A DNA stretch of 64,000 nt, from positions 1,674,001-1,738,000 of the forward strand of contig NZ_CP016180.1 of the NCBI RefSeq assembly GCF_013377295.1, read 5' to 3'. A program made the position numbers and the translations under genes. This document shows positions 55,800-64,000 of the stretch, piece after piece (position 1 is the stretch's first letter; each line of letters opens with the position of its first letter). Source of the DNA: Pasteurella skyensis (lineage in GTDB: Bacteria > Pseudomonadota > Gammaproteobacteria > Enterobacterales > Pasteurellaceae). Under the pieces are notes generated by a model. That model made no database searches. It had not been told where the DNA came from and saw only the letters and a program-made list of their open reading frames with translations.

Positions 55800-58061
55800 C
55801 TACGCTTTTACCGCTGCGTACGCCACCATATTAATAATTCGGCGTACAGAAGATAAAGGATTTAAAATATGAGCAGATTTGTTAATTCCCATTAAGATTG
55901 GACCAACAGTTACCGCTGTTGTTGTTCCTCTTAAAAGGTTATAACTAATACGAGCCGCTTCCAAATTTGGCATCACAAGTAAATTTGCTGACCCTGTAAG
56001 TGGACTATCTGGCATAAGATTTTTACGCAGATCTTCTGATAAAGCAATATCACCGTGCATTTCACCATCAATCATTAATGAAGGGTCAGCACGATTGACT
56101 AACTCTAAGGCTTGACGCATTTTTGGTGCACCTAGCTGATCAGAAGATCCATAATTAGAATGCGAAATAAGGGCAACTTTTGGCTCCATACCAAAACGAC
56201 GCACCTCATCTGCTGCCATTAATGCAATTTCAGACAACTCTTCTGCTGTTGGATTAGCATTAACATAAGTATCAGTTAAAAATACATTTCCTGAAGACAA
56301 GACTAAACTGTTCAATGCTGCAGGTGCTTTAACCCCTTCTTTGAGCCCTAATACCTCTTTTATTGAAGCTAAATGTTTACTATATGAACCAAATAAACCA
56401 CAAACCAAGCCATCAGCATAACCTAAGTCCACCAGTGTTGAAGCAATCACAGTGGTATTTGAAATCATTACCCTTTTCGCAATAGCAGGTGTAATTCCTT
56501 TACGTTTCATCTTATTATAATAATGCTTCCAACACTCTTCATAGTGGCTATTATTTTCATTATTAATAAGTTCAAAATCTTGTCCCATTTTTAAGTGTAA
56601 ACCTAATTTTTTGATTTTTTCTAAAATCACGGTTTCACGACCAATTAACACAGGATAAGCAAGCCTCATTGAGACAATTTCCTGTGTGGCTTGTAAGGCT
56701 TTGGTTTCCTCACCCTCAGCTAAAATAATACGTTTTGTATTCGCTTTGGCTTTATTGAAAATTGGTTTCATAAAGAGATTGGTTTTATACACGAATTGCG
56801 ATAATTTCTCTTTATAAGCATCCCAATCTTCAATAGGACGAGTCGCTACACCTGAATCCATTGCTGCTTTTGCAACAGCAGGCGCAATGCGAGTGATCAA
56901 ACGAGGATCAAATGGACGAGGAATAATATATTCTGCCCCAAAGGTCACCGCCTCATCGCCATAAGCAGAAGCAACCACATCACTTTGCTCAGCAAGAGCT
57001 AAATCCGCAATCGCATAAACCGCAGCACGTTTCATCTCTTCATTAATCGCTGTTGCCCCAACATCTAATGCACCACGGAAAATAAATGGAAAGCAAAGTA
57101 CATTATTAACTTGGTTCGGATAATCAGAACGACCTGTACACACAATTGCATCAGGGCGTACCGCTTTTGCTTCAGGTGGCGTAATTTCAGGATTAGGGTT
57201 AGCAAGGGCTAAAATAAGAGGGTGTGCAGCCATTTGTTTAACCATTTCAGGTTTCAACGCTCCTGCCGCGGAACAGCCCAAGAACACATCAGCATTTGGA
57301 ATCGCATCTGCTAATGTTCGCCAACCGTTATCTTCAATCGCATAATGTTTTTTGGTATCATCCATACGATCATCACGATCTTTATAAATCACACCTTTTG
57401 AATCACACACCGTGATATTTTCACGTTTCATCCCCAGTGAAACTAATAGATTTAAACAGGCAATCGACGCAGCCCCAGCACCAGAAGCAACTAAACGCAC
57501 ATCTTCAATTTTTTTGTCTACAATACGTAATGCATTAATTACTGCTGCAGCACTGATAATTGCTGTACCGTGTTGATCATCGTGGAATACTGGAATATTT
57601 AAACGCTCACGTAGTTTTTGTTCAATATAAAAGCATTCTGGTGCTTTTATATCTTCAAGGTTAATTCCCCCAAAAGTCGGTTCTAAGGCTGCCACAATAT
57701 CTACAAATTTTTCAGGATCACGTTCTGCCACTTCAATATCAAAAACATCAATCCCTGCAAATTTTTTGAATAATACGCCTTTTCCTTCCATTACAGGCTT
57801 ACCAGCCAATGCACCGATATTACCTAAACCTAATACCGCTGTACCATTAGAAATTACTGCAACTAAATTTCCTTTTGCCGTATATTTATAAGCTGTTAGC
57901 GGATCTTTTTCAATTTCTAAACAAGGCTCTGCAACACCTGGAGAGTAAGCAAGAGCAAGATCCCTTTGAGTAGCAAGAGATTTAGTTGGGGTAACTTCAA
58001 TTTTTCCAGGAATTGGAAACTCGTGAAAATCAAGAGCTGCTTGACGTAATTTATTATTCAT
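55800..58061 (-). CDS. maeB: NADP-dependent malic enzyme with C-terminal phosphotransacetylase-like domain
   Basis: 753 residues. N-terminal malic enzyme: [14 protein letters not shown] near 35, then [10 protein letters not shown] and the nucleotide motif [15 protein letters not shown] near 190. From about residue 425 a PTA_PTB domain ([14 protein letters not shown] ... [15 protein letters not shown]) that is catalytically inactive in E. coli MaeB and regulates by acetyl-CoA. It decarboxylates malate to pyruvate, yielding NADPH. Confidence 0.95.
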   Translation of the reverse strand: MNNKLRQAALDFHEFPIPGKIEVTPTKSLATQRDLALAYSPGVAEPCLEIEKDPLTAYKYTAKGNLVAVISNGTAVLGLGNIGALAGKPVMEGKGVLFKKFAGIDVFDIEVAERDPEKFVDIVAALEPTFGGINLEDIKAPECFYIEQKLRERLNIPVFHDDQHGTAIISAAAVINALRIVDKKIEDVRLVASGAGAASIACLNLLVSLGMKRENITVCDSKGVIYKDRDDRMDDTKKHYAIEDNGWRTLADAIPNADVFLGCSAAGALKPEMVKQMAAHPLILALANPNPEITPPEAKAVRPDAIVCTGRSDYPNQVNNVLCFPFIFRGALDVGATAINEEMKRAAVYAIADLALAEQSDVVASAYGDEAVTFGAEYIIPRPFDPRLITRIAPAVAKAAMDSGVATRPIEDWDAYKEKLSQFVYKTNLFMKPIFNKAKANTKRIILAEGEETKALQATQEIVSMRLAYPVLIGRETVILEKIKKLGLHLKMGQDFELINNENNSHYEECWKHYYNKMKRKGITPAIAKRVMISNTTVIASTLVDLGYADGLVCGLFGSYSKHLASIKEVLGLKEGVKAPAALNSLVLSSGNVFLTDTYVNANPTAEELSEIALMAADEVRRFGMEPKVALISHSNYGSSDQLGAPKMRQALELVNRADPSLMIDGEMHGDIALSEDLRKNLMPDSPLTGSANLLVMPNLEAARISYNLLRGTTTAVTVGPILMGINKSAHILNPLSSVRRIINMVAYAAVKA

Positions 58062-58195
58062 ATTTGTTTATCCTTTTTTATGATTAATTAAACAAGACCT
58101 TAATATCCCCATAATTTTATCACTAAAACTATCTTAATTTTGTGATCCAGTTCGAATATTTGAGAGATTATTCTTATTAAAATCGTACTATAAAA

Positions 58196-58235
58196 AATGC
58201 ACTGAGGACATAATCATCACTCAGTGCATTTTTTG
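58196..58235 (-). terminator. Terminator between lysA and maeB
   Basis: AATGCACTGAG (58196-58206) and CTCAGTGCATT (58220-58230) form an 11-pair stem; both flanks are A/T runs, so it can work in both directions. It follows the lysA stop at 58256. Confidence 0.9.
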
Positions 58236-58255
58236 TTCTAAACATAGCAGATCAA

Positions 58256-59467
58256 TTAAACATCTAGTTCTACTAATTTCTGATGTGCAATCAAATCTTC
58301 AAAGGTTTCCTGTTCACGAATAAGATGAGCTTTACCATTGTGCCATAAAACCTCTGCTGGGCGTAAACGTGAGTTATAATTATTAGACATCATAAAACAA
58401 TATGCACCCGCATTGTGGAAACACAAAATATCTCCTTGTTTAATTTCTGCAATACGACGATTAGAAGCAAAAGTATCTGACTCACAAATATAGCCAACGA
58501 CTGAATAAAATCTTAACTTACCATCTATGTTCGAAATATTGGTTATATGATGATATGCACCATAAAGCATTGGACGCATTAGGTGGTTAAAACCACTATC
58601 AATTTGTGCAAAAACCGTAGACGTTGTTTGTTTAATTGTATTTACCTGTGCTAAGAAATACCCAGATTCACTCACCAAAAACTTACCAGGTTCAAACGCA
58701 AGGGTTAACTCTCGTCCATATTCAGCACAAAACTTATTAAATCTAGCCCCAAGCTCTTCCCCTAAAAGCTCAATATCTGTTTCAATATCATCTTTTTTAT
58801 ACGGAACTTTAAAACCACTACCAAAATCAATAAATTCTAAATCGGGGAATTGTATTGCGGTATCAAATAAAATTTCAGCTGCTTGTAAAAAAACCTCAAT
58901 ATCTAAAATATCTGAACCTGTATGCATATGTATGCCATTAATATCCATTCCTGTATTTTCTACAATACGTAAAATAAGAGGCAGCTGATGAATACTAATA
59001 CCAAACTTTGAATCAATATGACCAACAGAAATATTAGAGTTTCCTCCAGCCATAATATGTGGATTAATACGAACGCAAACAGGAATTTCAGGATGTTTTT
59101 CGCCAAATTCTTCAAGAGTACTTAAATTATCAATATTGATCTGCACACCATACTCAGCAACTGTTTCAATTTCTAACAGTGAAACGCCATTTGGTGTAAA
59201 TATAATTTGATGAGGTTCAAAACCAGCTTTAAGTGCCATTTGCACCTCTCCAATGGAGACAGTATCAACACAACTACCTAATTTTTTAAGTAGCGCTAAA
59301 ACCGAAATATTAGAAAGTGCTTTCACAGCATAGTGTATTTTTAATTTTGACACATTCGAGAATGCACTTGTTAATCGCTGATATTGTGATGTGATTTTAT
59401 GCGCATCATACACAAAAACGGGTAGCCCAAACTCTTGTGCAATTGATTGTAAATCCTGAGAATTCAT
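58256..59467 (-). CDS. lysA: Diaminopimelate decarboxylase
   Basis: 403-residue PLP enzyme making lysine from meso-DAP. PLP lysine in KIHYAVKAL (about 48), GIHMHTGSDI (about 180), FIDFGSGFKVPY (about 220), EPGKFLVSESG (about 265) and the late NAGAYCFMMSNNYNSR. The sequence is of the LysA/NspC superfamily; carboxynorspermidine decarboxylase is the main alternative but the ending fits LysA. Confidence 0.88.
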   Translation of the reverse strand: MNSQDLQSIAQEFGLPVFVYDAHKITSQYQRLTSAFSNVSKLKIHYAVKALSNISVLALLKKLGSCVDTVSIGEVQMALKAGFEPHQIIFTPNGVSLLEIETVAEYGVQINIDNLSTLEEFGEKHPEIPVCVRINPHIMAGGNSNISVGHIDSKFGISIHQLPLILRIVENTGMDINGIHMHTGSDILDIEVFLQAAEILFDTAIQFPDLEFIDFGSGFKVPYKKDDIETDIELLGEELGARFNKFCAEYGRELTLAFEPGKFLVSESGYFLAQVNTIKQTTSTVFAQIDSGFNHLMRPMLYGAYHHITNISNIDGKLRFYSVVGYICESDTFASNRRIAEIKQGDILCFHNAGAYCFMMSNNYNSRLRPAEVLWHNGKAHLIREQETFEDLIAHQKLVELDV

Positions 59468-59600
59468 TGTGTTTGCTCCACTATAATAATTTTAATAAAA
59501 CCCCCATTGTAGTGAAAAATAAACGAGGATCAACACTATTCTGTCATTAAATCCAATTTAATGTAAACAATTACGCACTTTGCACACAAATCAACCAACA

Positions 59601-60866
59601 TTAGTCTTGTTTCAACACCATCACATACTGATCTTCAAAAAATACCACTGGCGTTTGAGAACGTAACCACGTAGGAATTTGATTTTGTTGCCAAATTTTT
59701 TTCATCTCTTCACGTTGTGATTTATTATGTAATTTTACTTTCCCAACACAACCTAATCTAATTTCTAATGTTTGATTAATAAGTTCTATAGGTAATTTGA
59801 AGCGGTTACTTTGTTGTGAAAATTTGCAAAAAAGATGATCACCTAAATGGGTAACCTCTGCAGAGCTATGAGGTAATATGATATTTTGATTGAGAGAAAG
59901 GTTTACAGAAAAAGGAGAAATAGCTATCACTTCATCAGTAACAAAAAGCTGTGATTGATAACGACGAACAATATGCTTCCCTAATTTTAATTGTGGATTT
60001 TTATCTGCTGGAATATCAATAAAATTCATCAATTGTTCCAACTGAACCACACTTGGCATTGTAACATTGCATTTTTCTAACCATAAACGCAATAATTGTT
60101 GTTGTTTCAATATTGAGAATTGAGGGAAAGCGGTCACATTTAATGATTTTTTTGCAAAATTTGCAATTTTATATAATTCATCATTTAATAATTCTTCTAA
60201 CAATAATTGCTGATTTTCGCAATGTTTTGCACTACGAGAAACCATTTTAGGAAATTGCTTCCAGCGTTGGTTTAATAATGGCAACACTTCTTGGCGCAAA
60301 AAATTGCGATCATAATTAGTATTAAAATTACTTTCATCTTCAACCCAATTTAACTGATTTTGTTTTGCATAAGCGGTAAGATCGTGTTTAGAAAATGCAA
60401 GTAATGGACGCAATAGTGTAAAGCCATGTGAATGGCTAATGTCTTGCATTGCAGATAATCCTTTTAAACCATTGCCACGCTTTAACGCAAGAAAAAAAGT
60501 TTCCGCTTGGTCATCTAAGTGGTGTGCCGTTACTAGCATTTCATCACTTAAAATAGTTTCTCTAAATGCCTGATAACGTGCTTTTCTTGCACTATTTTCA
60601 ATATTTTTAGTAGGATCAAAAATCACTCTTTTAATAATACATTCAATGTGTCTTTGCTCACAAAATTGCTGACAAAAGTCTGCCCAATCATCTGCATTTT
60701 TGCTTAAACCGTGATGTATATAAATGGCTCTCAATTTTGTTTTACAATGCGTTTTGCAAAGCAAGTCTAACAAAACAACAGAATCCACACCGCCACTTAA
60801 TGCTACGAGTAGCTTCTGTGATGGTGTGGTAAGTTTATGTAATTTTTTTTGAAATTGAAGAAGCAT
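59601..60866 (-). CDS. tilS: tRNA(Ile)-lysidine synthase
   Basis: 421 residues; puts lysidine on C34 of tRNA-Ile2 so that it reads AUA. PP-loop ALSGGVDSVVLLDLL near 22, HHGLSKNADDWADFC near 52 and AHHLDDQAETFFL near 115, with the TilS C-terminal domains. Several uptake-signal cores with their AT tails are embedded in the coding sequence, e.g. near 60120-60165. Confidence 0.95.
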   Translation of the reverse strand: MLLQFQKKLHKLTTPSQKLLVALSGGVDSVVLLDLLCKTHCKTKLRAIYIHHGLSKNADDWADFCQQFCEQRHIECIIKRVIFDPTKNIENSARKARYQAFRETILSDEMLVTAHHLDDQAETFFLALKRGNGLKGLSAMQDISHSHGFTLLRPLLAFSKHDLTAYAKQNQLNWVEDESNFNTNYDRNFLRQEVLPLLNQRWKQFPKMVSRSAKHCENQQLLLEELLNDELYKIANFAKKSLNVTAFPQFSILKQQQLLRLWLEKCNVTMPSVVQLEQLMNFIDIPADKNPQLKLGKHIVRRYQSQLFVTDEVIAISPFSVNLSLNQNIILPHSSAEVTHLGDHLFCKFSQQSNRFKLPIELINQTLEIRLGCVGKVKLHNKSQREEMKKIWQQNQIPTWLRSQTPVVFFEDQYVMVLKQD

Positions 60867-60897
60867 TTTGTTTTATAAAAAAATTGTATAATCAAAA

Positions 60898-61004
60898 TGT
60901 AGGGGAGTATTAGCAAACTTGTTTGCGTATATGCTCCCGAACTGTTATGAATAAATTAACGGGAGGATATTCCATTCGCGTTGCCCATTCAATCCTCCCC
61001 TACA
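60898..61004. repeat. 107-bp palindromic (MITE/REP-like) intergenic element
   Basis: Ends are an exact inverted repeat (TGTAGGGGAG at 60898 and CTCCCCTACA to 61004). Inside are nested stems: GGGAG/CTCCC (60903/60934) enclosing GCAAAC/GTTTGC (60913/60921), and GGGAGGAT/ATCCTCCC (60961/60992). It is more GC-rich than its surroundings and fills the gap between fabG and tilS. It looks like a non-autonomous repeat family member; no coding capacity. Confidence 0.8.
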
Positions 61005-61016
61005 ATGCTAAATCTA

Positions 61017-61745
61017 TTAGCTCATATATAAACCACCGTTAACATTCAAGGTTTCCCCTGTAATGTAAGCGGCATCTTCAGAAGCCAAAAACGCCACCGC
61101 TTTAGCAATATCCTCTGCTTGCCCTAATTGACCTGCTGGGATTTGGCTTAAAATAGCATTTTTCTGATCTTCATTTAGCTCTTCGGTCATATCTGTCGCA
61201 ATAAAACCCGGTGCAACGACGTTTACCGTAATGCCACGAGCCGCCACTTCTTTAGCTAAAGATTTTGAAAAACCTACTAAACCTGCTTTTGCTGCACAAT
61301 AGTTAGTTTGACCTGGATTTCCCATTGAACCAACTACCGAACCAATAGTAATAATACGTCCAAAACGTTTTTTCATCATTGCTCGCAATACAGCTTTTGA
61401 TAAACGGAATACCGACGTTAAGTTTGTTTGCATAATATCAAACCACTCATCCTCTTTCATTCGCATCAACAGATTATCACGCGTGATACCTGCATTATTG
61501 ACTAATACATCAATATCACCAAATTCAGTTTTAATTTGTTTTAACACGGTTTCAATAGAGGTTTCATCAGCCACATTTAATACTAAACCCTGACCATTTT
61601 CACCTAAATAGTTAGAAATAGTCTTTGCCCCATTTTCAGAAGTAGCAGTACCAATAACAAAATGCCCTTTGGTCACTAATTCTTGTGCAATTGCTCGCCC
61701 AATACCACGAGTCGCGCCTGTGACTAATGCAATTTTTTTTGTCAT
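61017..61745 (-). CDS. fabG: 3-oxoacyl-ACP reductase FabG
   Basis: 242-residue NADPH-dependent SDR of fatty acid synthesis. TGATRGIGRAIA near 11, NNAGITRDNLLMRM near 86, GSVVGSMGNPGQTNYCAAKAG holding the catalytic Ser, Tyr and Lys near 135-155. It follows fabD by ten bases. acpP, normally next, is replaced by the palindromic element. Confidence 0.96.
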   Translation of the reverse strand: MTKKIALVTGATRGIGRAIAQELVTKGHFVIGTATSENGAKTISNYLGENGQGLVLNVADETSIETVLKQIKTEFGDIDVLVNNAGITRDNLLMRMKEDEWFDIMQTNLTSVFRLSKAVLRAMMKKRFGRIITIGSVVGSMGNPGQTNYCAAKAGLVGFSKSLAKEVAARGITVNVVAPGFIATDMTEELNEDQKNAILSQIPAGQLGQAEDIAKAVAFLASEDAAYITGETLNVNGGLYMS

Positions 61746-61755
61746 TTTAATTTCC

Positions 61756-62697
61756 TTATTTTTTAACTGCTTCTAATGAAGCAATATCATTCACAGCTTG
61801 AGCATTTAAGGTTTTCACAATACGTTTGGTTAAACCTGTCAATACTTTGCCAGCACCAATTTCATAAAGTGTTCCCACACCTTGCTCTGCCATTTTTTCC
61901 ACAGTTTCCGTCCAACGAACAGGACTGTAAAGTTGTTCAATTAACGCTAAACGAATACTCGCCACATTAGTTTCAACCGCCACATTTACATTATTGATAA
62001 CGGGAATTTGCGGAGCTGAAAATTCAATTTTAACTAATTCTTCTGCCAGTTTATCTGCTGCTGGTTTCATCAATGCACAATGTGAGGGCACGCTTACGGC
62101 TAAAGGTAACGTGCGTTTTGCCCCTGCTTCTTTACATAATTCAGCCGCTTTTTCTACTGCATCTTTAGAACCTGCAATCACCACTTGTCCAACAGAATTA
62201 AAGTTTACCGCAGATACCACTTCACCTGCATTTGCTTGACTTTGAGCCTGCTCACAAGCTTTAATAATCGTTTCATTATCTAAACCAATAATTGCATACA
62301 TTGCCCCAGTACCTGCTGGCACGGCTTGTTGCATAAATTGACCACGTAATTCCACTAATTTTACTGCATCTTGAAAAGGAATAACGCCCGCACACACTAA
62401 AGCGGAATATTCCCCTAAACTATGTCCTGCCATTACACTTGGTTTCAAATCTGGATATTGTTGTTGCCATACACGATAAATCGCCACAGAACTCGTTAAC
62501 AGTGCGGGTTGAGTGCGATGGGTTTCATTTAATTGTTCTGCAGAACCATTTTGAACAAGATCCCATAAATCGTAACCTAACACTTGGGACGCTTCTTTAA
62601 ATGTTTCTTCTACGATTGGGAATTGAGTTGCAAGTTCACTTAACATACCGATTGATTGTGAACCTTGACCTGGAAAAATCATTGCAAAATTTGTCAT
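61756..62697 (-). CDS. fabD: Malonyl-CoA:ACP transacylase FabD
   Basis: 313 residues from the ATG at 62697 (AAGGA upstream); a longer frame from 62727 lacks a site. FPGQGSQSIGML at the start, active-site serine in AGHSLGEYSAL (about 92), the second histidine in VPSHCALM (about 200). Moves malonyl groups to ACP. fabH is not upstream. Confidence 0.96.
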   Translation of the reverse strand: MTNFAMIFPGQGSQSIGMLSELATQFPIVEETFKEASQVLGYDLWDLVQNGSAEQLNETHRTQPALLTSSVAIYRVWQQQYPDLKPSVMAGHSLGEYSALVCAGVIPFQDAVKLVELRGQFMQQAVPAGTGAMYAIIGLDNETIIKACEQAQSQANAGEVVSAVNFNSVGQVVIAGSKDAVEKAAELCKEAGAKRTLPLAVSVPSHCALMKPAADKLAEELVKIEFSAPQIPVINNVNVAVETNVASIRLALIEQLYSPVRWTETVEKMAEQGVGTLYEIGAGKVLTGLTKRIVKTLNAQAVNDIASLEAVKK

Positions 62698-62807
62698 TTT
62701 ATATCCTTTGTTACTTATTGATTTCACTGGCTATTATAAAATAACTAATGTCATTTTGTGATGAAATAAAAAGACATCAAACCAGTTAATAGTGAAAAAA
62801 ATCTAAA

Positions 62808-62865
62808 ACAAGCGGTATGATTTTCAATAAATTTTGCAAAAAATTTATATTATCCCACCGCTTGT
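62808..62865. terminator. Paired uptake-signal hairpin after psd
   Basis: ACAAGCGGT (62808-62816) and ACCGCTTGT (62857-62865), full uptake cores in inverted orientation, flank an AAATTTTGCAAAAAATTT loop. It follows the psd stop at 62874 on the minus strand. Confidence 0.7.
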
Positions 62866-62873
62866 CAGTAAAA

Positions 62874-63764
62874 TTATAATTGAATACCGAGCTTCTCACC
62901 CATTTTTGTTCCACTTCCTTCAACAAGTGAACTATCTAATTCAATTTTACTTTGTGGGAATAAGTTGATCACCGTAGACCCTAAACGGAAAGCACCCATT
63001 TCTTGTCCTTTTTTCAATGAAATAGCCTCTTCACTTTCTGCTGAATATTCCCATACTTTTACCTCTTTTGAACGAGGTGGATTAATTACACCTGCCCAAA
63101 CGGTACTCATACTCGCCGTAATGGTCGCTCCCACCAAAATTTGTACCATTGAACCAAATTCAGTATCAAATTCACAAATGACACGTTCGTTACGAGCAAA
63201 TAAATCAGGGATATGGTTTGCTAAAAATGGATTAACAGAAAAAAGCTCACCCGGTACATAAATCATTTTACGTAATACACCGTCACAAGGCATATGTACA
63301 CGATGGTAATCTGTTGGTGATAAATAGGTGGTAATAAATTGTCCATTTCGGAATTTTTCAACTAATTCATCATCATTCGCAAGTAAGGTTTCTAACGTAA
63401 AATTATGCCCTTTTGCTTGAAGTAATTGATTATCTTTAATCTGCCCTAATTGGCTTACTTTACCGTCAGCTGGGAAACAAAGAGCGTTTTTCTGTTCAAC
63501 GATAGGGCGGGCATTTGCTTTCAGTGGACGAATAAAAAATTCGTTAAAAGAAGCGTAATCTTGTGGTTTTTCTTTTTCTGCTTCTGATAAATTCACTTTA
63601 TAAAATTTCGCAAATACATTAATAATCGTATGAGTGACCACTCCCCATTTTTTTTCTGCAAACCAACCTGCAACTTGGGTTAAAGCAAGCTGTGGCAATA
63701 TATAATGCACTGCAATTTTTAATTTTTGTAAATAACTTGGAGCTGGATAAGATTGGTAATTCAT
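62874..63764 (-). CDS. psd: Phosphatidylserine decarboxylase proenzyme
   Basis: 296 residues; makes phosphatidylethanolamine at the inner membrane. The LGST self-cleavage site that yields the pyruvoyl group is in GAFRLGSTVINLF near residue 258. FFIRPLKANARPI, FPADGKVSQLG and STDYHRVHMPCDG-like motifs (here TDYHRVHMPCDGVL) are typical. Confidence 0.96.
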   Translation of the reverse strand: MNYQSYPAPSYLQKLKIAVHYILPQLALTQVAGWFAEKKWGVVTHTIINVFAKFYKVNLSEAEKEKPQDYASFNEFFIRPLKANARPIVEQKNALCFPADGKVSQLGQIKDNQLLQAKGHNFTLETLLANDDELVEKFRNGQFITTYLSPTDYHRVHMPCDGVLRKMIYVPGELFSVNPFLANHIPDLFARNERVICEFDTEFGSMVQILVGATITASMSTVWAGVINPPRSKEVKVWEYSAESEEAISLKKGQEMGAFRLGSTVINLFPQSKIELDSSLVEGSGTKMGEKLGIQL

Positions 63765-63790
63765 TTTATCTCCTACTGATTAAAACACAA

Positions 63791-63820
63791 AAACCACGGT
63801 ATTTACCGTGGTTTGTTTAT
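63791..63820. terminator. Intrinsic terminator between crr and psd
   Basis: AAACCACGGT (63791-63800) and ACCGTGGTTT (63805-63814) form a ten-pair stem with a four-base loop. A- and T-rich flanks suit termination of crr on the minus strand. Confidence 0.85.
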
Positions 63821-63838
63821 CCTAAAATAATCGGTAAA

Positions 63839-64000
63839 TTATTTAGTTAACGTTAAAACAACTGTTTTACCTTCAACGACATCACCTGATTTTTTCACTA
63901 AATTGCTGATTTCATCCATATTTGAAATCACAACTGGTGTTAATACTGATTTTGCTTTTTCTTCAAGTAGTGCTAAATCAAATTTAATAATAGGATCACC
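63839..64000 (-). CDS. crr: PTS glucose-specific EIIA component Crr (C-terminal 53 residues)
   Basis: Only the 3' end is in the window. It reads KFDLALLEEKAKSVLTPVVI, then SNMDEISNL and ends VVLTLTK, which matches the C-terminus of EIIA-Glc. EIIA-Glc relays phosphate in sugar uptake, activates adenylate cyclase and inhibits other permeases. The phosphorylated histidine lies outside the window. ptsI and ptsH would be expected upstream. Confidence 0.9.
   Translation of the reverse strand, partial: GDPIIKFDLALLEEKAKSVLTPVVISNMDEISNLVKKSGDVVEGKTVVLTLTK

Noticed and set aside
59468-59600. Lysine riboswitch before lysA
   Set aside because: The 133-base gap is shorter than a lysine riboswitch, and no matching stems were found.

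Overview
This window is an AT-rich, gene-dense stretch of a gammaproteobacterial chromosome, almost certainly Pasteurellaceae. Three things support this. Copies of the DNA-uptake word ACAAGCGGT, followed by an AAATTTGCAAA-type tail, are scattered mostly between genes, often as inverted pairs; this is the Actinobacillus pleuropneumoniae/Mannheimia ('Apl') form rather than the Haemophilus influenzae AAGTGCGGT form. A PnuC nicotinamide riboside importer is present. Several gene blocks follow Pasteurellaceae order (nusB-thiL-pgpA, lpoA-yraN-diaA-dolP, comABCE beside mrcA). No rRNA, tRNA, CRISPR array, prophage or complete insertion sequence was seen.

Region by region. 1-2.8 kb: an ArsA-like ATPase (cut by the window edge), a small cory-CC-star protein and a CstA-type transporter in one operon. 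3-9.1 kb: pnuC, yfgM, hisS, ldhA, ispG and rodZ on the minus strand, with ldhA lying inside the otherwise conserved rodZ-ispG-hisS-yfgM block. 9.1-15.7 kb: argE, divergent hemX-hemY, cnoX, mdh. 15.9-20.2 kb: argR (with a tandem ARG box), a TIGR01777 SDR gene, parE and an RluA-type pseudouridine synthase. 20.2-26.4 kb: debris (a methyltransferase stub and an SDR gene killed by an in-frame stop), two unknown small genes, then ruvB-dolP-diaA-yraN-lpoA. 26.4-32.3 kb: rsmI and a TolC/HlyD/two-permease export operon without an ATPase. 32.3-36.1 kb: a LysE-type exporter, a DUF3829 gene preceded by eleven perfect copies of a 9-bp repeat, pgpA, thiL and nusB. 36.2-41.7 kb: a shortened competence operon comA-comB-comC-comE, divergent from mrcA. 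41.8-52 kb: a methyltransferase and a complete AI-2 locus (lsrK, lsrR, lsrACDBFGE). 52-64 kb: sapF, fbaA, pgk, crcB, maeB, lysA, tilS, fabG, fabD, psd and the 3' end of crr.

Most of the window is central metabolism and envelope housekeeping: glycolysis and fermentation (fbaA, pgk, ldhA, mdh, maeB), isoprenoid, phospholipid and fatty acid synthesis (ispG, pgpA, psd, fabD, fabG), peptidoglycan and shape (mrcA, lpoA, rodZ), translation and RNA modification (hisS, tilS, rsmI), and replication or repair (parE, ruvB, diaA). Quorum-signal recycling (lsr) and natural transformation (com operon plus uptake sequences) are the accessory themes. The items most worth checking are the ComE secretin that lacks its N0 domain in an operon that also lacks comD, the 9-bp repeat before the DUF3829 gene, the export operon without ATPase, the cstA/cory-CC-star/ArsA operon, and the two unknown genes beside decayed genes.
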